A stretch of DNA of 64,000 nt from Nostoc sp. 106C (GCF_002154725.1 NZ_MTAW01000095.1:1-64000), one strand, 5' to 3'; counted from the first letter of the stretch, positions 44,896 through 54,173 are shown. Numbers and translations: made by a program. The notes: generated by a model from the letters alone, not told the origin.

Positions 44896-46275
44896 ATTAA
44901 TACTTCTAGCAGCTTACCAGATGCTAAATCCTCCCTTGAAGCAGACTCCTCAGTCTTGCAAATTTGGGGAGGGCATCCTTTGCGAGGTCATGTAAAAATT
45001 AGCGGGGCCAAAAATTCAGCACTGGTGATCATGGCTGGAACCTTGCTATGTTCAGGCGATTGCCGCGTCCGTAATGTTCCTTTACTAGCGGATGTGGAAC
45101 GGATGGGTCAGGTGTTATCAGCTTTGGGTATTCGCTTAACCCGAAACGGCGACACTTTAGATATCAATGCCAGTGAAATTACAACATCTAAGGCTCCCTA
45201 CGAATTAGTTACCCAACTGCGGGCAAGTTTTTTTGCCATTGGTCCGATTTTGGCGCGACTGGGAGTGGCTCAGATGCCATTGCCAGGAGGTTGTGCAATT
45301 GGTGCCAGACCAGTTGATTTGCACGTCCGCGGACTGCAAGCGATGGGAGCTGAAGTCCAGATAGAGCATGGGATTTGTAATGCCTATGTTCCTGGTAGCA
45401 ATGGCAGGTTAAAAGGAGCCAAAATTTATCTGGACACTCCCAGTGTGGGAGCAACAGAAACATTGATGATGGCTGCTACTCTAGCTGATGGCGAAACGAT
45501 TCTCGAAAATGCCGCACGAGAACCAGAAGTTGTCGATCTGGCAAATTTCTGTAATGCAATGGGCGCGAAGATTCAGGGGGCTGGTTCCAGTACGATTACC
45601 ATCGTTGGGGTTCCCAAGTTGCATTCAGTAGAATACAACATCATTCCCGATCGCATTGAGGCTGGAACGTTTTTAGTCGCCGGAGCCATCACACGCTCAG
45701 AACTGACTTTATCATCAGTGTGTCCAGAGCATTTGATTCCAGTAATTGCCAAGTTACGAGATATTGGCGTGACGATCATTGAGGAAGCTCCGGATTGCTT
45801 ACGTGTTCTGCCAGCGACTACCCTTAAAGCTACTGATATTGAAACCTTACCGCATCCAGGCTTTCCCACAGATATGCAAGCGCCGTTTATGGCTTTGCTG
45901 ACTTTGGCAGAAGGCGACAGCTTGATCAACGAATCTGTATTTGAAAATCGGTTACGTCATGCCTCAGAGTTAAATCGCTTGGGGGCAGATATTCGTGTTA
46001 AAGGTAATGCAGCTTTCGTCCGTGGAGTCCCGATGTTATCAGGCGCGCCAGTATTAGGCACTGACTTGCGAGCATCCGCAGCCTTAGTCTTAGCTGGATT
46101 GGCAGCAGAAGGGACAACTACGATTCAGGGATTGCACCACCTCGATCGCGGTTACGATCAACTCGATGCGAAGTTGCAGCAATTGGGCGCAAGAATCCTG
46201 CGTGTGGCTGAACCATCTACAGATGCAGAACTTGCCCCTAATACGAGCAATTCCCCAGCGTCGATAACGACATAG
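44896..46275 (+). CDS. murA: UDP-N-acetylglucosamine 1-carboxyvinyltransferase
   Basis: First committed enzyme of peptidoglycan synthesis: transfers enolpyruvyl from PEP to UDP-GlcNAc in the cytoplasm. [17 protein letters not shown] holds the conserved Lys-Asn pair. [15 protein letters not shown] carries the catalytic Cys that fosfomycin modifies. [14 protein letters not shown] and [15 protein letters not shown] are later family signatures. If translation starts at the first ordinary start codon (TTG 44956) the protein is 439 residues and begins unusually close to the first strand. The frame is open upstream, and a strong CGGAGG (44883-44888) stands seven bases before an in-frame ATT at 44896, giving about 459 residues. 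I prefer ATT as start; this is inference. A palindromic repeat follows the stop codon directly. Confidence 0.92.
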   Translation: MNTSSSLPDAKSSLEADSSVLQIWGGHPLRGHVKISGAKNSALVIMAGTLLCSGDCRVRNVPLLADVERMGQVLSALGIRLTRNGDTLDINASEITTSKAPYELVTQLRASFFAIGPILARLGVAQMPLPGGCAIGARPVDLHVRGLQAMGAEVQIEHGICNAYVPGSNGRLKGAKIYLDTPSVGATETLMMAATLADGETILENAAREPEVVDLANFCNAMGAKIQGAGSSTITIVGVPKLHSVEYNIIPDRIEAGTFLVAGAITRSELTLSSVCPEHLIPVIAKLRDIGVTIIEEAPDCLRVLPATTLKATDIETLPHPGFPTDMQAPFMALLTLAEGDSLINESVFENRLRHASELNRLGADIRVKGNAAFVRGVPMLSGAPVLGTDLRASAALVLAGLAAEGTTTIQGLHHLDRGYDQLDAKLQQLGARILRVAEPSTDAELAPNTSNSPASITT

Positions 46276-46278
46276 TAG

Positions 46279-46303
46279 GTAGGTGGGCAATGCCCACCCT
46301 TAC
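46279..46303. repeat. Palindromic dispersed repeat after murA
   Basis: GGTGGGCAATGCCCACC (46283-46299) is almost a perfect palindrome and starts a few bases after the murA stop. It could act as a terminator-like hairpin, though no T run follows. The same family occurs at 3665. Confidence 0.7.
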
Positions 46304-46386
46304 TTAATCGTTATACTAGCTTTGGGAGGCTGTTTATCTAAACTAGCAGCATTCCAAAATGCTATTTTTTTCAAGCTTGTTACACC

Positions 46387-47262
46387 ATGTCATTATTAAA
46401 AACACCGCTGATTGGTTTAAAAGCTGACTCCTTTCGTCACCCATTAGATTTGGAAGCTACTAAAGCTCTCAAACAAATACCAGGTCTAGATATGATGGTG
46501 CGAAATTGGCTAGGGCCAATGGCAGAGCAAGTTTTTTATGTAGAAAATATTGCCTCCAGCGTTCTCGTGGGTGAAAACCAACTGCCCGATTTACATCAGC
46601 TGTTGGTAGATGCCTGTAAAGTATTAGATATAGAGCCTCCCCAGTTGTACATCAGGCAGCATCCGGCTCCTAACGCTTACACCTTTGCTATGCGAGGTCA
46701 GCAACCTTTTATTGTGCTGCATACCTCCCTCATCGATATCCTCACACCAGAGGAAATTCAGGCAGTCATTGCCCATGAGTTAGGACACCTTAAATGTGAC
46801 CACAGCGTTTACCTAACTCCTGTAAATTTATTAGTATTAGCAGCAACAATATTACCTAACGTCGGAGCTATTATTGCCCAAGCTATACAGACACAACTTT
46901 TAGAATGGGTACGCTGCGCTGAGTTTACCTGCGATCGCGCCGCATTGTTAGCTACCCAAAATCCCAAAGTTGTGATGTCAGTTTTGATGAAGTTAGCAGG
47001 TGGTTCCCCAACATTAGCACCACAACTAAATCTTGATGCCTTTGTTGCCCAAGCTCGCGCCTACGATGATATTAGTAAAACAGAACTAGGCGAAATGGTG
47101 AAAGCCGCCCGCACCGCCCAACTAACTCACCCCGTACCCGTGCTACGAGCTCGAGAAATTGACCGTTGGGCAAGTAGCCAAGAATATCAAACTTTATTGC
47201 ACAATCACCAACCGCAATCAACTACCGAACTTACACCCAAAGGTGGATGGCGAAACTGGTAG
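46387..47262 (+). CDS. M48-family metallopeptidase
   Basis: A 291-residue protein. The zinc-peptidase motif AVIAHELGHLKCDH (HExxH near 132-136) is present, with the third ligand Glu in VRCAEFTCDRAALLA near 178, as in M48 (HtpX/Ste24-like) enzymes. A hydrophobic stretch between these (VNLLVLAATILPNVGAIIAQ, about 147-166) may touch or span the membrane. Substrate and role (membrane-protein quality control is usual) are not shown. The tail after 270 is Pro/Thr-rich. It starts 110 bases after murA and may be read from its own promoter. Confidence 0.88.
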   Translation: MSLLKTPLIGLKADSFRHPLDLEATKALKQIPGLDMMVRNWLGPMAEQVFYVENIASSVLVGENQLPDLHQLLVDACKVLDIEPPQLYIRQHPAPNAYTFAMRGQQPFIVLHTSLIDILTPEEIQAVIAHELGHLKCDHSVYLTPVNLLVLAATILPNVGAIIAQAIQTQLLEWVRCAEFTCDRAALLATQNPKVVMSVLMKLAGGSPTLAPQLNLDAFVAQARAYDDISKTELGEMVKAARTAQLTHPVPVLRAREIDRWASSQEYQTLLHNHQPQSTTELTPKGGWRNW

Positions 47263-47290
47263 ATTGGCATTAAATTCTCAAAAATTCATC

Positions 47291-47321
47291 TCCTCTGTGC
47301 CTCTGCGCCTCTGCGTGAGAT
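47291..47321. repeat. Dispersed CGCAGAGG-type repeat (inverted copy)
   Basis: TCCTCTGTGCCTCTGCGCCT and following bases are the reverse complement of the element at 25275-25306. It lies just upstream of the oxidase gene start. Confidence 0.8.
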
Positions 47322-47359
47322 TTTAAAATATTTAACGCCTAGTCACGATCCACAATCAC

Positions 47360-48445
47360 TTGCAACCGATTAACCTCTTTGAGTACGAACAGCTAGCAAA
47401 AGAGCATCTCTCACAGATGGCGCTTGATTACTATAGCAGCGGTGCTTGGGATGAAATCACATTACAAGATAACCGCGCGGCTTTTGAGCGCCTGAAACTG
47501 CGGCCGCGAATGTTAGTAGATGTGAGCGATCGCAACTTGACTACATCTATATTAGGACAACCTCTAGAGCTACCCTTACTAATTGCGCCAATGGCTTTTC
47601 AATGTCTGGCTCATGCAGACGGAGAATTAGCTACTGCAACAGCTGCGGCTTCAGCAGGTGTGGGCATGATTTTGAGTACATTGGCTACCAAGAGTATTGA
47701 AGAAGTGGCAGCAGTTCGTCAAAATTTTCCTAATGCCTTGCAATGGTTCCAGCTTTACATCCATAAAGATAAAGGATTAACTCGCGCTTTAGTTGAAAGA
47801 GCCTACAAATCTGGCTACAAAGCACTTTGTCTAACGGTAGATGCTCCTGTCCTAGGGCAAAGAGAACGCGATCAACGTAACGAATTTTCTTTACCATCAG
47901 GTTTGCAAGCAGCCAATATTGCAACTATCTCAGGGCTAAATATTCCTCATGAAAAAGGTGAATCTGGATTATTTACCTATTTTGCCCAGCAGCTAAACCC
48001 AGCGTTAACTTGGAAAGATTTGGCATGGTTGCAGTCGCTCTGTCCTCTACCTTTAGTAATAAAAGGGATCTTACGAGGGGATGATGCTGTACGTGCTGTA
48101 GAGTGCGGAGTTCAAGCAATTGTTGTTTCCAATCATGGTGGCAGACAACTAGACGGTGCGATCGCATCATTAGAGGTTTTAGCAGAGATTGTTGCAGCTG
48201 TGGATGGCAAAGCTGAAGTACTGTTAGATGGAGGTATCCGCCGAGGTACAGATATTCTAAAAGCTCTAGCATTAGGAGCAAAAGCTGTGCTTATTGGGCG
48301 TCCTATTTTATGGGGGCTGGCGGTAGCTGGACAAGCAGGTGTAGCTCATATACTCTCGCTACTACAAACTGAGTTAAGTTTAGCTATGGCACTTAGCGGT
48401 TGTGCCCAGCTACAAGATATTGATCCTTCGTTAGTCAAGTATTAA
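47360..48445 (+). CDS. FMN-dependent alpha-hydroxy-acid oxidase
   Basis: A 361-residue TIM-barrel flavoprotein of the glycolate/lactate oxidase family. LPLLIAPMAFQCLAHADGE (about 75-93) binds FMN, WFQLYIHKDKG near 130 and LVIKGILRGDDA (Lys near 230) line the active site. IVVSNHGGRQLDGA near 255 holds the catalytic His and Arg, and VLLDGGIRRGTDILKALALG binds phosphate. It should oxidise a 2-hydroxy acid to the 2-oxo acid with O2; cyanobacterial members prefer L-lactate or glycolate, which cannot be separated here. The only ordinary start codon is TTG 47360, without a clear ribosome binding site. Confidence 0.9.
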   Translation: MQPINLFEYEQLAKEHLSQMALDYYSSGAWDEITLQDNRAAFERLKLRPRMLVDVSDRNLTTSILGQPLELPLLIAPMAFQCLAHADGELATATAAASAGVGMILSTLATKSIEEVAAVRQNFPNALQWFQLYIHKDKGLTRALVERAYKSGYKALCLTVDAPVLGQRERDQRNEFSLPSGLQAANIATISGLNIPHEKGESGLFTYFAQQLNPALTWKDLAWLQSLCPLPLVIKGILRGDDAVRAVECGVQAIVVSNHGGRQLDGAIASLEVLAEIVAAVDGKAEVLLDGGIRRGTDILKALALGAKAVLIGRPILWGLAVAGQAGVAHILSLLQTELSLAMALSGCAQLQDIDPSLVKY

Positions 48446-48613
48446 ACTAGTAGCCCACCAATATAAAGTGCATTTTGTAGCGTGTGTTTCACTATTCCCA
48501 AAAGAATGACTTTGTTAATACATATGTACTAATTGAGCAAAAATTTTGAAATAATTATCAGTACCTTGTCACAAAACTCTTGATATAGAGTATATTAGTA
48601 AAGTTGCATCTAA

Positions 48614-48697
48614 GGGCGGGTGGCGAAACTGGTAGACGCACCACACTCAAAATGTGGCGACCTTGCGGTCATAGGAGTTCGATTCTCCTCCTGCCCA
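48614..48697 (+). tRNA. tRNA-Leu (CAA)
   Basis: A class II tRNA: acceptor GGGCGGG pairs with CCTGCCC (one G-U), the D arm is TGGCGAAACTGGTAGACGCA, the anticodon stem is CCACA/TGTGG with loop CTCAAAA (anticodon CAA), the long variable arm contains CGACCTTGCGGTCATAG, and the T loop is AGTTCGATTCT. The discriminator is A and CCA is not encoded. It reads UUG codons. Confidence 0.95.
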
Positions 48698-49193
48698 CTA
48701 TAAAAAATATAGTTATCAGAAATTTTCAATTCTTAAGTTTCTCTAGTAAGTGCAATCACTAGAATAGAGAAACTTATAAACCAAGGTTATAAACACTAAA
48801 TGTCGTCTTAGTATTTATGACATACTCGCTTAAAGTTATGGAAACCATTAAGTAGACAAATGCGTCTATTTTTTTAATGCATCTTCCAAAACTGTGAGCG
48901 CTAAAGAGTAATTTTATTGAATATGACTAAATTGTAGCTGTTTATACATTATTACATATATAAATACTTTACATATAAGTAAAATATGCATAAGTTCAGT
49001 TAAGTACTTATACGGGAATAAGTCGATATTGCATTCTAATTAATTCATTAAGCTTTACTAAGATAGTAGTTATAACTTATAACAGGGATTAATGGTCAAA
49101 TTAAGCGATCGCAGTTTCAAAAGCGCTATTATATGGACATAACAGAGGATAACTAGTTTTTAAACTTGTCAACGTTAATAGAGAGGAAAAATT

Positions 49194-49436
49194 ATGAGAT
49201 TAAAAAGATGGGAATCTCCTCGTAGAGAGGGACGGAACGATAAAGGTAAAGGTGGTTCAGCAAGAAAGCGGCAACTTAAAAAACAAAGACAAATGTTGCG
49301 ACAAAGGCTGAAGGAAGAGAAAAAAGCAGACAATACTAAAAATAATGGCAAAGGAGAAGATAAATTTATCTTCTCCTTTTTTATGTTGCTTTATCAACAA
49401 AAACAAATTTTTCTATTTGAAAACATACAGAAGTAA
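49194..49436 (+). CDS. Small very basic protein, doubtful
   Basis: An 80-codon frame with GAGAGGAAA before the ATG. It begins MRLKRWESPRREGRNDKGKG and is Lys/Arg-rich to about residue 52 (RKRQLKKQRQMLRQRLKEEK); then the frame runs through a perfect 30-base palindrome followed by T residues and ends in FFMLLYQQKQIFLFENIQK. A gene normally stops before such a terminator, so either the true stop was lost by a frameshift or the frame is a chance one. No family recognised. If real, the basic part could bind nucleic acid. Confidence 0.35.
   Translation: MRLKRWESPRREGRNDKGKGGSARKRQLKKQRQMLRQRLKEEKKADNTKNNGKGEDKFIFSFFMLLYQQKQIFLFENIQK
49350..49382 (+). terminator. Perfect palindrome with T run
   Basis: AAAGGAGAAGATAAA and TTTATCTTCTCCTTT (49350-49379) are exact reverse complements, and T residues continue to 49382. 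This is a strong intrinsic terminator shape, with A residues also present on the other side so it may work in both directions. Confidence 0.7.
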
Positions 49437-49633
49437 TATAAGTAACAATAAAGTAAATTTATCTAATCAAAAAATATTAGCAATTTTCGATAAAAATTAC
49501 ATTCTTAATTAACTATTCTGATGAAATCACCGTTAAGGCAGATGACCCCAATCTTGCAGAATAGGGACAATAAATATTTAGTTGCAAAACCTATAAAATC
49601 AACCTATTGACTTTTGCTTAATCTGTCAGAATC

Positions 49634-49687
49634 CTCACCGCAAGAGGCTGGAGGAACTCTCAGCCTGAAATAACGTCCCTAACGGAC
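49634..49687 (+). other. Cluster of short hairpins, possible structured RNA
   Basis: Three neighbouring stems: CCTC/GAGG around ACCGCAA, AGGCTGGAG/CTCTCAGCCT (49645-49666, 9 bp with one bulge, GAA loop) and GTCC/GGAC around CTAAC (49675-49687). The first and second share bases, so they may be alternatives. I do not recognise a known RNA family. It lies about 680 bases before the first polysaccharide gene. Confidence 0.3.
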
Positions 49688-50364
49688 ATAGTAACTTAAT
49701 CAGGAATTTTATACTAAAAATTTCTGGAAAGTTTGCAACCACAGATGCTCAGAATTACATCTTTGTTTATCTGTTGCTTGATATCAACTTCATCTAATTA
49801 CTTAGTATCAAAGGCTCTGTAAACCAAGATAAGCGATCATTTGAGAGTCATAGTTAAACAACCAGACTTAATATCAGTTGTAAATATCTACTTTAGGACG
49901 AAGTATAGCCATTAACCAGTATTTAAATATATTTCTGTCTTTATATTTATCAAAGCTAGTAATTTCCTATATTTACATATCAGACCATAGTAGCTTTACT
50001 GTTTGTATTTTTACTGATAATAAATAACTATCTAAAAGAAAAAAAAATTATTCAGTTAATTATATTTACATAAATTGTAATGATTGTATGAAGAAAAGAC
50101 AAACTAATTATAAAGTAACCATGAAGTTTGTACACAGTTTTGGGAAAAGCCGCAATTCAACTTGTAAACTAATATACGGTGGTCAGATGTTTGAAAAATA
50201 CCAGGGTAACCAGAAATTTACTGATAAAGCTATTGCATCTCCATGTGAGTCAGACCATGCCAAAAGCTTAGAAAAAAGTCAGCAATAGTACCACCTAATT
50301 GTTCCACAGTTGGAAATGGACTAGTTGATGTTGATGATTTTTGTCTTTGACACAGGAGGAATTT

Positions 50365-51162
50365 ATGGGAGAAATAACATTTCTGCCCAAACAAAAAGTT
50401 CTGGATTTTCCCATTACTGCCTTACGCTTTGAAGATCAGATCCAAACAATAATGAAGTGGGCGATCGCCCGCGAAAGTAAAACAGTATGCGTAGCCAATG
50501 TACACATGCTGATGGAAGCTCATTGGAATCCAGAGTTTGCTAGTGTATTACGAAATGCGGACGTCGTTACTCCTGATGGTATGCCTCTGGTTTGGATGAT
50601 GCGACGGATGGGTGCGCGTTCCCAAGATCGCGTAGCGGGGATGGATATCTTACAAGGATTGTGCCAGCTAGCTCAAATACAAAATGTTAGTGTTTTCTTT
50701 GTTGGTTCGCAAACGGAAATCCTTTCTAGAATGAGAGAAAGGCTAGAGCAAGAATTTCCAAAGCTAAAAATCGCAGCAATGGAACCTTTACCCTTTCGTC
50801 CATTGACTGAGAATGAAGATACAGAACTGATTAATAAGATCAATTCAAGTGGTGCTGGTCTAGTATTTATATCCCTAGGTTGTCCAAAACAAGAAAATTG
50901 GATGGCTCAGCATAAAGGTAAAATTCAGGCAGTCATGCTGGGGATGGGAGGAGTATTCCCAGTTTATGCAGGAATTCATAAGCGAGCACCGCGCATAGTT
51001 AGAGAATTAGGATTTGAATGGTTTTATCGCTGGATTCAAGAACCGCGGCGTCTTTGGAGTCGTTATATTAAAACGATTCCACCTTTTATGTGGTTAGCAA
51101 CCAAGCAACTACTATCATCAGGTCGTATTGCAGAAGTCTTTGTTGACGGGGCCGGAGATTGA
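50365..51162 (+). CDS. WecG/TagA/CpsF-family glycosyltransferase (GT26)
   Basis: A 265-residue enzyme starting MGEITFLPKQKVLDFPITAL. The core has VANVHMLMEAHWNPEF, NADVVTPDGMPLVWMMRRMG (the TPDG motif of GT26), VSVFFVGSQTEIL and GLVFISLGCPKQENWMAQHK with the conserved GxPxQE signature. A C-terminal basic, Trp/Arg-rich segment (FEWFYRWIQEPRRLWSRYIK) may bind the membrane surface. The family adds ManNAc(A) or a similar sugar to a lipid-linked acceptor. The ATG at 50365 has a perfect CAGGAGGAA site; an upstream TTG at 50341 does not. First gene of the cluster. Confidence 0.92.
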   Translation: MGEITFLPKQKVLDFPITALRFEDQIQTIMKWAIARESKTVCVANVHMLMEAHWNPEFASVLRNADVVTPDGMPLVWMMRRMGARSQDRVAGMDILQGLCQLAQIQNVSVFFVGSQTEILSRMRERLEQEFPKLKIAAMEPLPFRPLTENEDTELINKINSSGAGLVFISLGCPKQENWMAQHKGKIQAVMLGMGGVFPVYAGIHKRAPRIVRELGFEWFYRWIQEPRRLWSRYIKTIPPFMWLATKQLLSSGRIAEVFVDGAGD

Positions 51163-51279
51163 GGATTCATATTTGCGTCACTATCCAAAGAAGTATCTTT
51201 CTATGAAAGTACAGATTTTGCAGATTTCAAAACAATTGCACATTGCTCATATATAGTCATACGACGTACGACTAAGTAG

Positions 51280-52104
51280 ATGAATAATAAAGAACTCATC
51301 ATTGAGGCTGGCCGAACTGAGAACCAGTATTGGAAAGACCTGTGGAAATATAGAGAGTTATTTTACTTTCTGGCATGGCGCGATATTTTGGTGCGCTACA
51401 AACAAACAGTAATTGGCTTTGCATGGGCATTGATTCGACCATTTTTGACGATGGTAGTATTCACAATTGTATTTGGTAATATAGCCAAGTTGCCTTCAGG
51501 TAATGCACCCTATCCAATATTGGTATTTTCGGCGTTATTACCTTGGCAGTTCTTTTCTGGTGCATTGAGTGAGTGTAGCAACAGCTTGATTGCAAATGCT
51601 AATCTAATTTCTAAAGTCTATTTTCCTCGGTTGATTGTACCGACCAGTGCAGTAATTGTTAGCTTTGTAGACTTCATGATTTCTGGCATGATTCTGCTAG
51701 CATTGATGGCATGGTACAACTTTGTACCCGACTGGCGAATTTTGACACTGCCACTATTTATATTGATTGCATTTGCAGCATCCATCGGTGCTGGTTTGTG
51801 GTTAGCAGCACTGAATGTAGAGTACCGAGATTTTCGCTATATTGTGCCGTTTATTGTCCAGTTTGGTTTGTATATTTCACCCGTAGGTTTTAGCAGTAGT
51901 GTTGTCCCCGAGCAGTGGCGCTTACTCTACTCAATCAACCCAATGGTAGGGGTAATTGATGGCTTCCGTTGGGCAATTTTAGGAGGAGACGCAACCATTT
52001 ATTTACCTGGATTTGCTTTATCGGTAGGACTGGTTACACTAGTTTTCTTCAGCGGAATTTGGTATTTCCGCAAGATGGAACGGAAATTTGCTGATGTGAT
52101 TTAA
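51280..52104 (+). CDS. Polysaccharide ABC-2 exporter permease (Wzm-like)
   Basis: A 274-residue membrane protein with about six helices. The N terminus (YWKDLWKYRELFYFLAWRDI) and RYKQTVIGFAWALIRPFLTM are typical of the ABC-2 permeases that export O-antigen or other polysaccharides. Sixteen bases separate it from the ATPase gene, so the pair forms one exporter that moves lipid-linked glycan across the inner membrane. Confidence 0.93.
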   Translation: MNNKELIIEAGRTENQYWKDLWKYRELFYFLAWRDILVRYKQTVIGFAWALIRPFLTMVVFTIVFGNIAKLPSGNAPYPILVFSALLPWQFFSGALSECSNSLIANANLISKVYFPRLIVPTSAVIVSFVDFMISGMILLALMAWYNFVPDWRILTLPLFILIAFAASIGAGLWLAALNVEYRDFRYIVPFIVQFGLYISPVGFSSSVVPEQWRLLYSINPMVGVIDGFRWAILGGDATIYLPGFALSVGLVTLVFFSGIWYFRKMERKFADVI

Positions 52105-52119
52105 CGAGGAGTTGATTAC

Positions 52120-53403
52120 GTGTCTGATACAGTAATTCGAGTCGAAAATCTGAGTAAAAAGTACGTTATTAGTCATCAGCAAGAAGGCAACAGAAGAAAC
52201 AAAACCTTGCGGGACTCTATTACTAAAGGAGTAGAGTCACTGAGTAAAAAACTTTTTAAACCTGGTGGTAAGCAAATATATAATCCTGCCCGCGAAGAGT
52301 TCTGGGCATTGAAAGATGTTTCGTTTGAAATTAAGCAGGGTGACAGAGTTGGCATTATTGGGCGTAATGGAGCAGGAAAATCCACATTATTAAAAGTCTT
52401 AAGTCGAATTGTAGAGCCGACTAGTGGCAAGATTGGCATAAAAGGACGTGTAGCAAGTCTATTGGAAGTTGGTACAGGTTTCCATCCAGAATTAACGGGT
52501 AGAGAAAATATTTATCTCAACGGTGCAATTTTAGGCATGAGCAAGGCGGAAATTCAACGCAAGTTTGATGAGATTGTAGCGTTTGCGGAAGTTGAAAAAT
52601 TTTTAGACACACCTGTAAAACGCTATTCTTCAGGCATGTATGTGCGGCTTGCTTTTGCTGTTGCTGCCCATTTGGAGCCAGAAATTTTGATTGTTGATGA
52701 AGTGCTAGCGGTAGGAGATGCTAGTTTTCAGAAGAAGTGCTTAAACAAGATGGGAGAAGTAGCTGGGGAAGGTCGAACTGTAATATTTGTAAGTCACAAT
52801 ATGGGTGCAATAAGTACGCTGTGTAGTAAAGCTGTTTACCTTGCTAAGGGTCAAGTTAAAGAAATTGGTACATCTGAGCAAGTTTTATCTATTTATATAT
52901 CAGAACTGTTTAATAGCAAGGAAGAGGAAATTTCAAATCTAAGATTGTCAGGTTTTGGAAAGGAGGTAAGATTTACTGATATTGATTTATGTCTAAATGA
53001 TGAACAAAATTTATTTTTTGGAGAACAAATTAAATATTCACTTACTATTTCATCTGATAAATATTTTGATAATTTGACTATAGGTTCTAGTATTTTTAAT
53101 AGTGATGGTTACTGTATAGGTACTTTAATTACAGAGGAAACATTTACGATATATGCTAATCAGATAATTAACTTATCATTAACGTTGCCAAGTTTTAATT
53201 TGGCTCCAGGTTCATATTATGCAGGATTTAGCATAGGAAAAGGTAATTTAGGAGATACAAATAGGCTGGATTTAGATATTGTGATTGGTAAGCCTGCTTT
53301 TAAAATAGTACCTCTTACAAAAAATCAAGATACTGTAGCAAACTGGAGTTCAAATTGGGGAAATATTGTAATTAAAGACTCAAGCTTAGTAATAGTCAAC
53401 TGA
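52120..53403 (+). CDS. Polysaccharide exporter ATPase (Wzt-like) with C-terminal domain
   Basis: A 427-residue protein. The nucleotide-binding domain has Walker A GIIGRNGAGKST near 84, signature YSSGMYVRLAFAVAAH near 185, Walker B PEILIVDEVLAVGD near 202 and the switch His in VSHNMGA. Residues about 265-425 form a beta-rich domain (LSLTLPSFNLAPGSYYAGF) like the Wzt carbohydrate-binding domain that recognises the finished chain end. GTG at 52120 is preceded by GAGGAG. It pairs with the permease just upstream. The C-terminal domain suggests export of a chain with a defined capping group, possibly added by the methyltransferase encoded next. Confidence 0.93.
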   Translation: MSDTVIRVENLSKKYVISHQQEGNRRNKTLRDSITKGVESLSKKLFKPGGKQIYNPAREEFWALKDVSFEIKQGDRVGIIGRNGAGKSTLLKVLSRIVEPTSGKIGIKGRVASLLEVGTGFHPELTGRENIYLNGAILGMSKAEIQRKFDEIVAFAEVEKFLDTPVKRYSSGMYVRLAFAVAAHLEPEILIVDEVLAVGDASFQKKCLNKMGEVAGEGRTVIFVSHNMGAISTLCSKAVYLAKGQVKEIGTSEQVLSIYISELFNSKEEEISNLRLSGFGKEVRFTDIDLCLNDEQNLFFGEQIKYSLTISSDKYFDNLTIGSSIFNSDGYCIGTLITEETFTIYANQIINLSLTLPSFNLAPGSYYAGFSIGKGNLGDTNRLDLDIVIGKPAFKIVPLTKNQDTVANWSSNWGNIVIKDSSLVIVN

Positions 53404-53439
53404 TGACTATTCAATACAATTATTAAACGGAGAGACTAA

Positions 53440-54135
53440 GTGAATATGGAATTTAAATCAATGCTAATGGAGTACGAGTATCAGAAAAAGGATGCCGAAT
53501 ACTTTCAGAATGTTCGGCAAGAAATGCTAGATTTTATACCTTTTTCTTCAAAGACTATTTTGGATGTTGGTTGTGGTGGTGGCAACTTTGGAAAGTATTT
53601 GAAGGAAGAAAGAAATGTTGAAGTATGGGGGGTCGAGCTAGATAAAGATGCAGCTTCTATTGCTGCTCAAAAGCTAGATAAAGTTATATGTGCTGCTTTT
53701 ACAAATAGCTTGGATCTGCCTAAAAGTAACTTTGATTGTATCGTCTTTAATGATGTTTTAGAACATATGGTTGATCCATATAGTGCTCTAGTTTATGCCA
53801 AAGAAATACTAAATAAGCAAGGAGTTGTGGTTGCCTCTATTCCTAATGTTCGTTACTTTGATAATATATGGAATCTGTTAGTTAAAAAGAATTGGGAATA
53901 CAGTGATTGGGGAATTTTAGATAAAACACATCTTCGTTTTTTTACTAAAAGAAGTATAATATCTACTTTTGAGAATTTAGGCTACTACGTTGAATGTATT
54001 GAAAGTATTAATCCTCTTGAAAAAATCCACCCCCGCTTAGTAAAAAGATTTAATTTTCTTAACATAATATTGCTGAACAAAATTGAAGATATGCGTTATC
54101 TACAGTTTGCAGTCGTGGCTCGTCCCAAAAATTAA
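53440..54135 (+). CDS. Class I SAM-dependent methyltransferase
   Basis: A 231-residue protein. Rossmann motif I ILDVGCGGGNFGKYL near 39, acidic motif II VWGVELDKDAA near 60, and motif DCIVFNDVLEHMVDPYSALV near 97. It looks like a methyltransferase of the type found in glycan clusters; its target could be the chain end seen by the Wzt-like domain. A GTG at 53440 and ATG at 53446 are both possible starts; GGAGAG lies upstream. It sits 36 bases after the ATPase gene and 38 before rfbB. Confidence 0.85.
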   Translation: MNMEFKSMLMEYEYQKKDAEYFQNVRQEMLDFIPFSSKTILDVGCGGGNFGKYLKEERNVEVWGVELDKDAASIAAQKLDKVICAAFTNSLDLPKSNFDCIVFNDVLEHMVDPYSALVYAKEILNKQGVVVASIPNVRYFDNIWNLLVKKNWEYSDWGILDKTHLRFFTKRSIISTFENLGYYVECIESINPLEKIHPRLVKRFNFLNIILLNKIEDMRYLQFAVVARPKN

Positions 54136-54173
54136 TGGCAATGCAAAACGCACTTATTTAGAACCACATAAAG

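Larger units (their letters stand above)
48698..50364. other. Long A/T-rich region before the polysaccharide cluster
   Basis: About 1.67 kb with no securely identified gene. It holds a basic small frame at 49194-49436, a strong hairpin at 49350-49382 and a hairpin group at 49634-49687. A 66-codon frame at 50088-50288 is weak. HIP1-like GCGATCGC occurs near 49105. The promoter of the polysaccharide operon should lie toward the right end. No attachment-site duplicate of the tRNA-Leu 3' end was noticed. Confidence 0.4.

Noticed and set aside
48614-48697. tRNA-Leu (CAA) as the attachment site of a genomic island
   Set aside because: No integrase gene and no second copy of the tRNA 3' end were noticed in the following 15 kb.
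50088-50288. Frame of 66 codons before the polysaccharide cluster
   Set aside because: No ribosome binding site, no recognisable family, and composition typical of A/T-rich spacer DNA.
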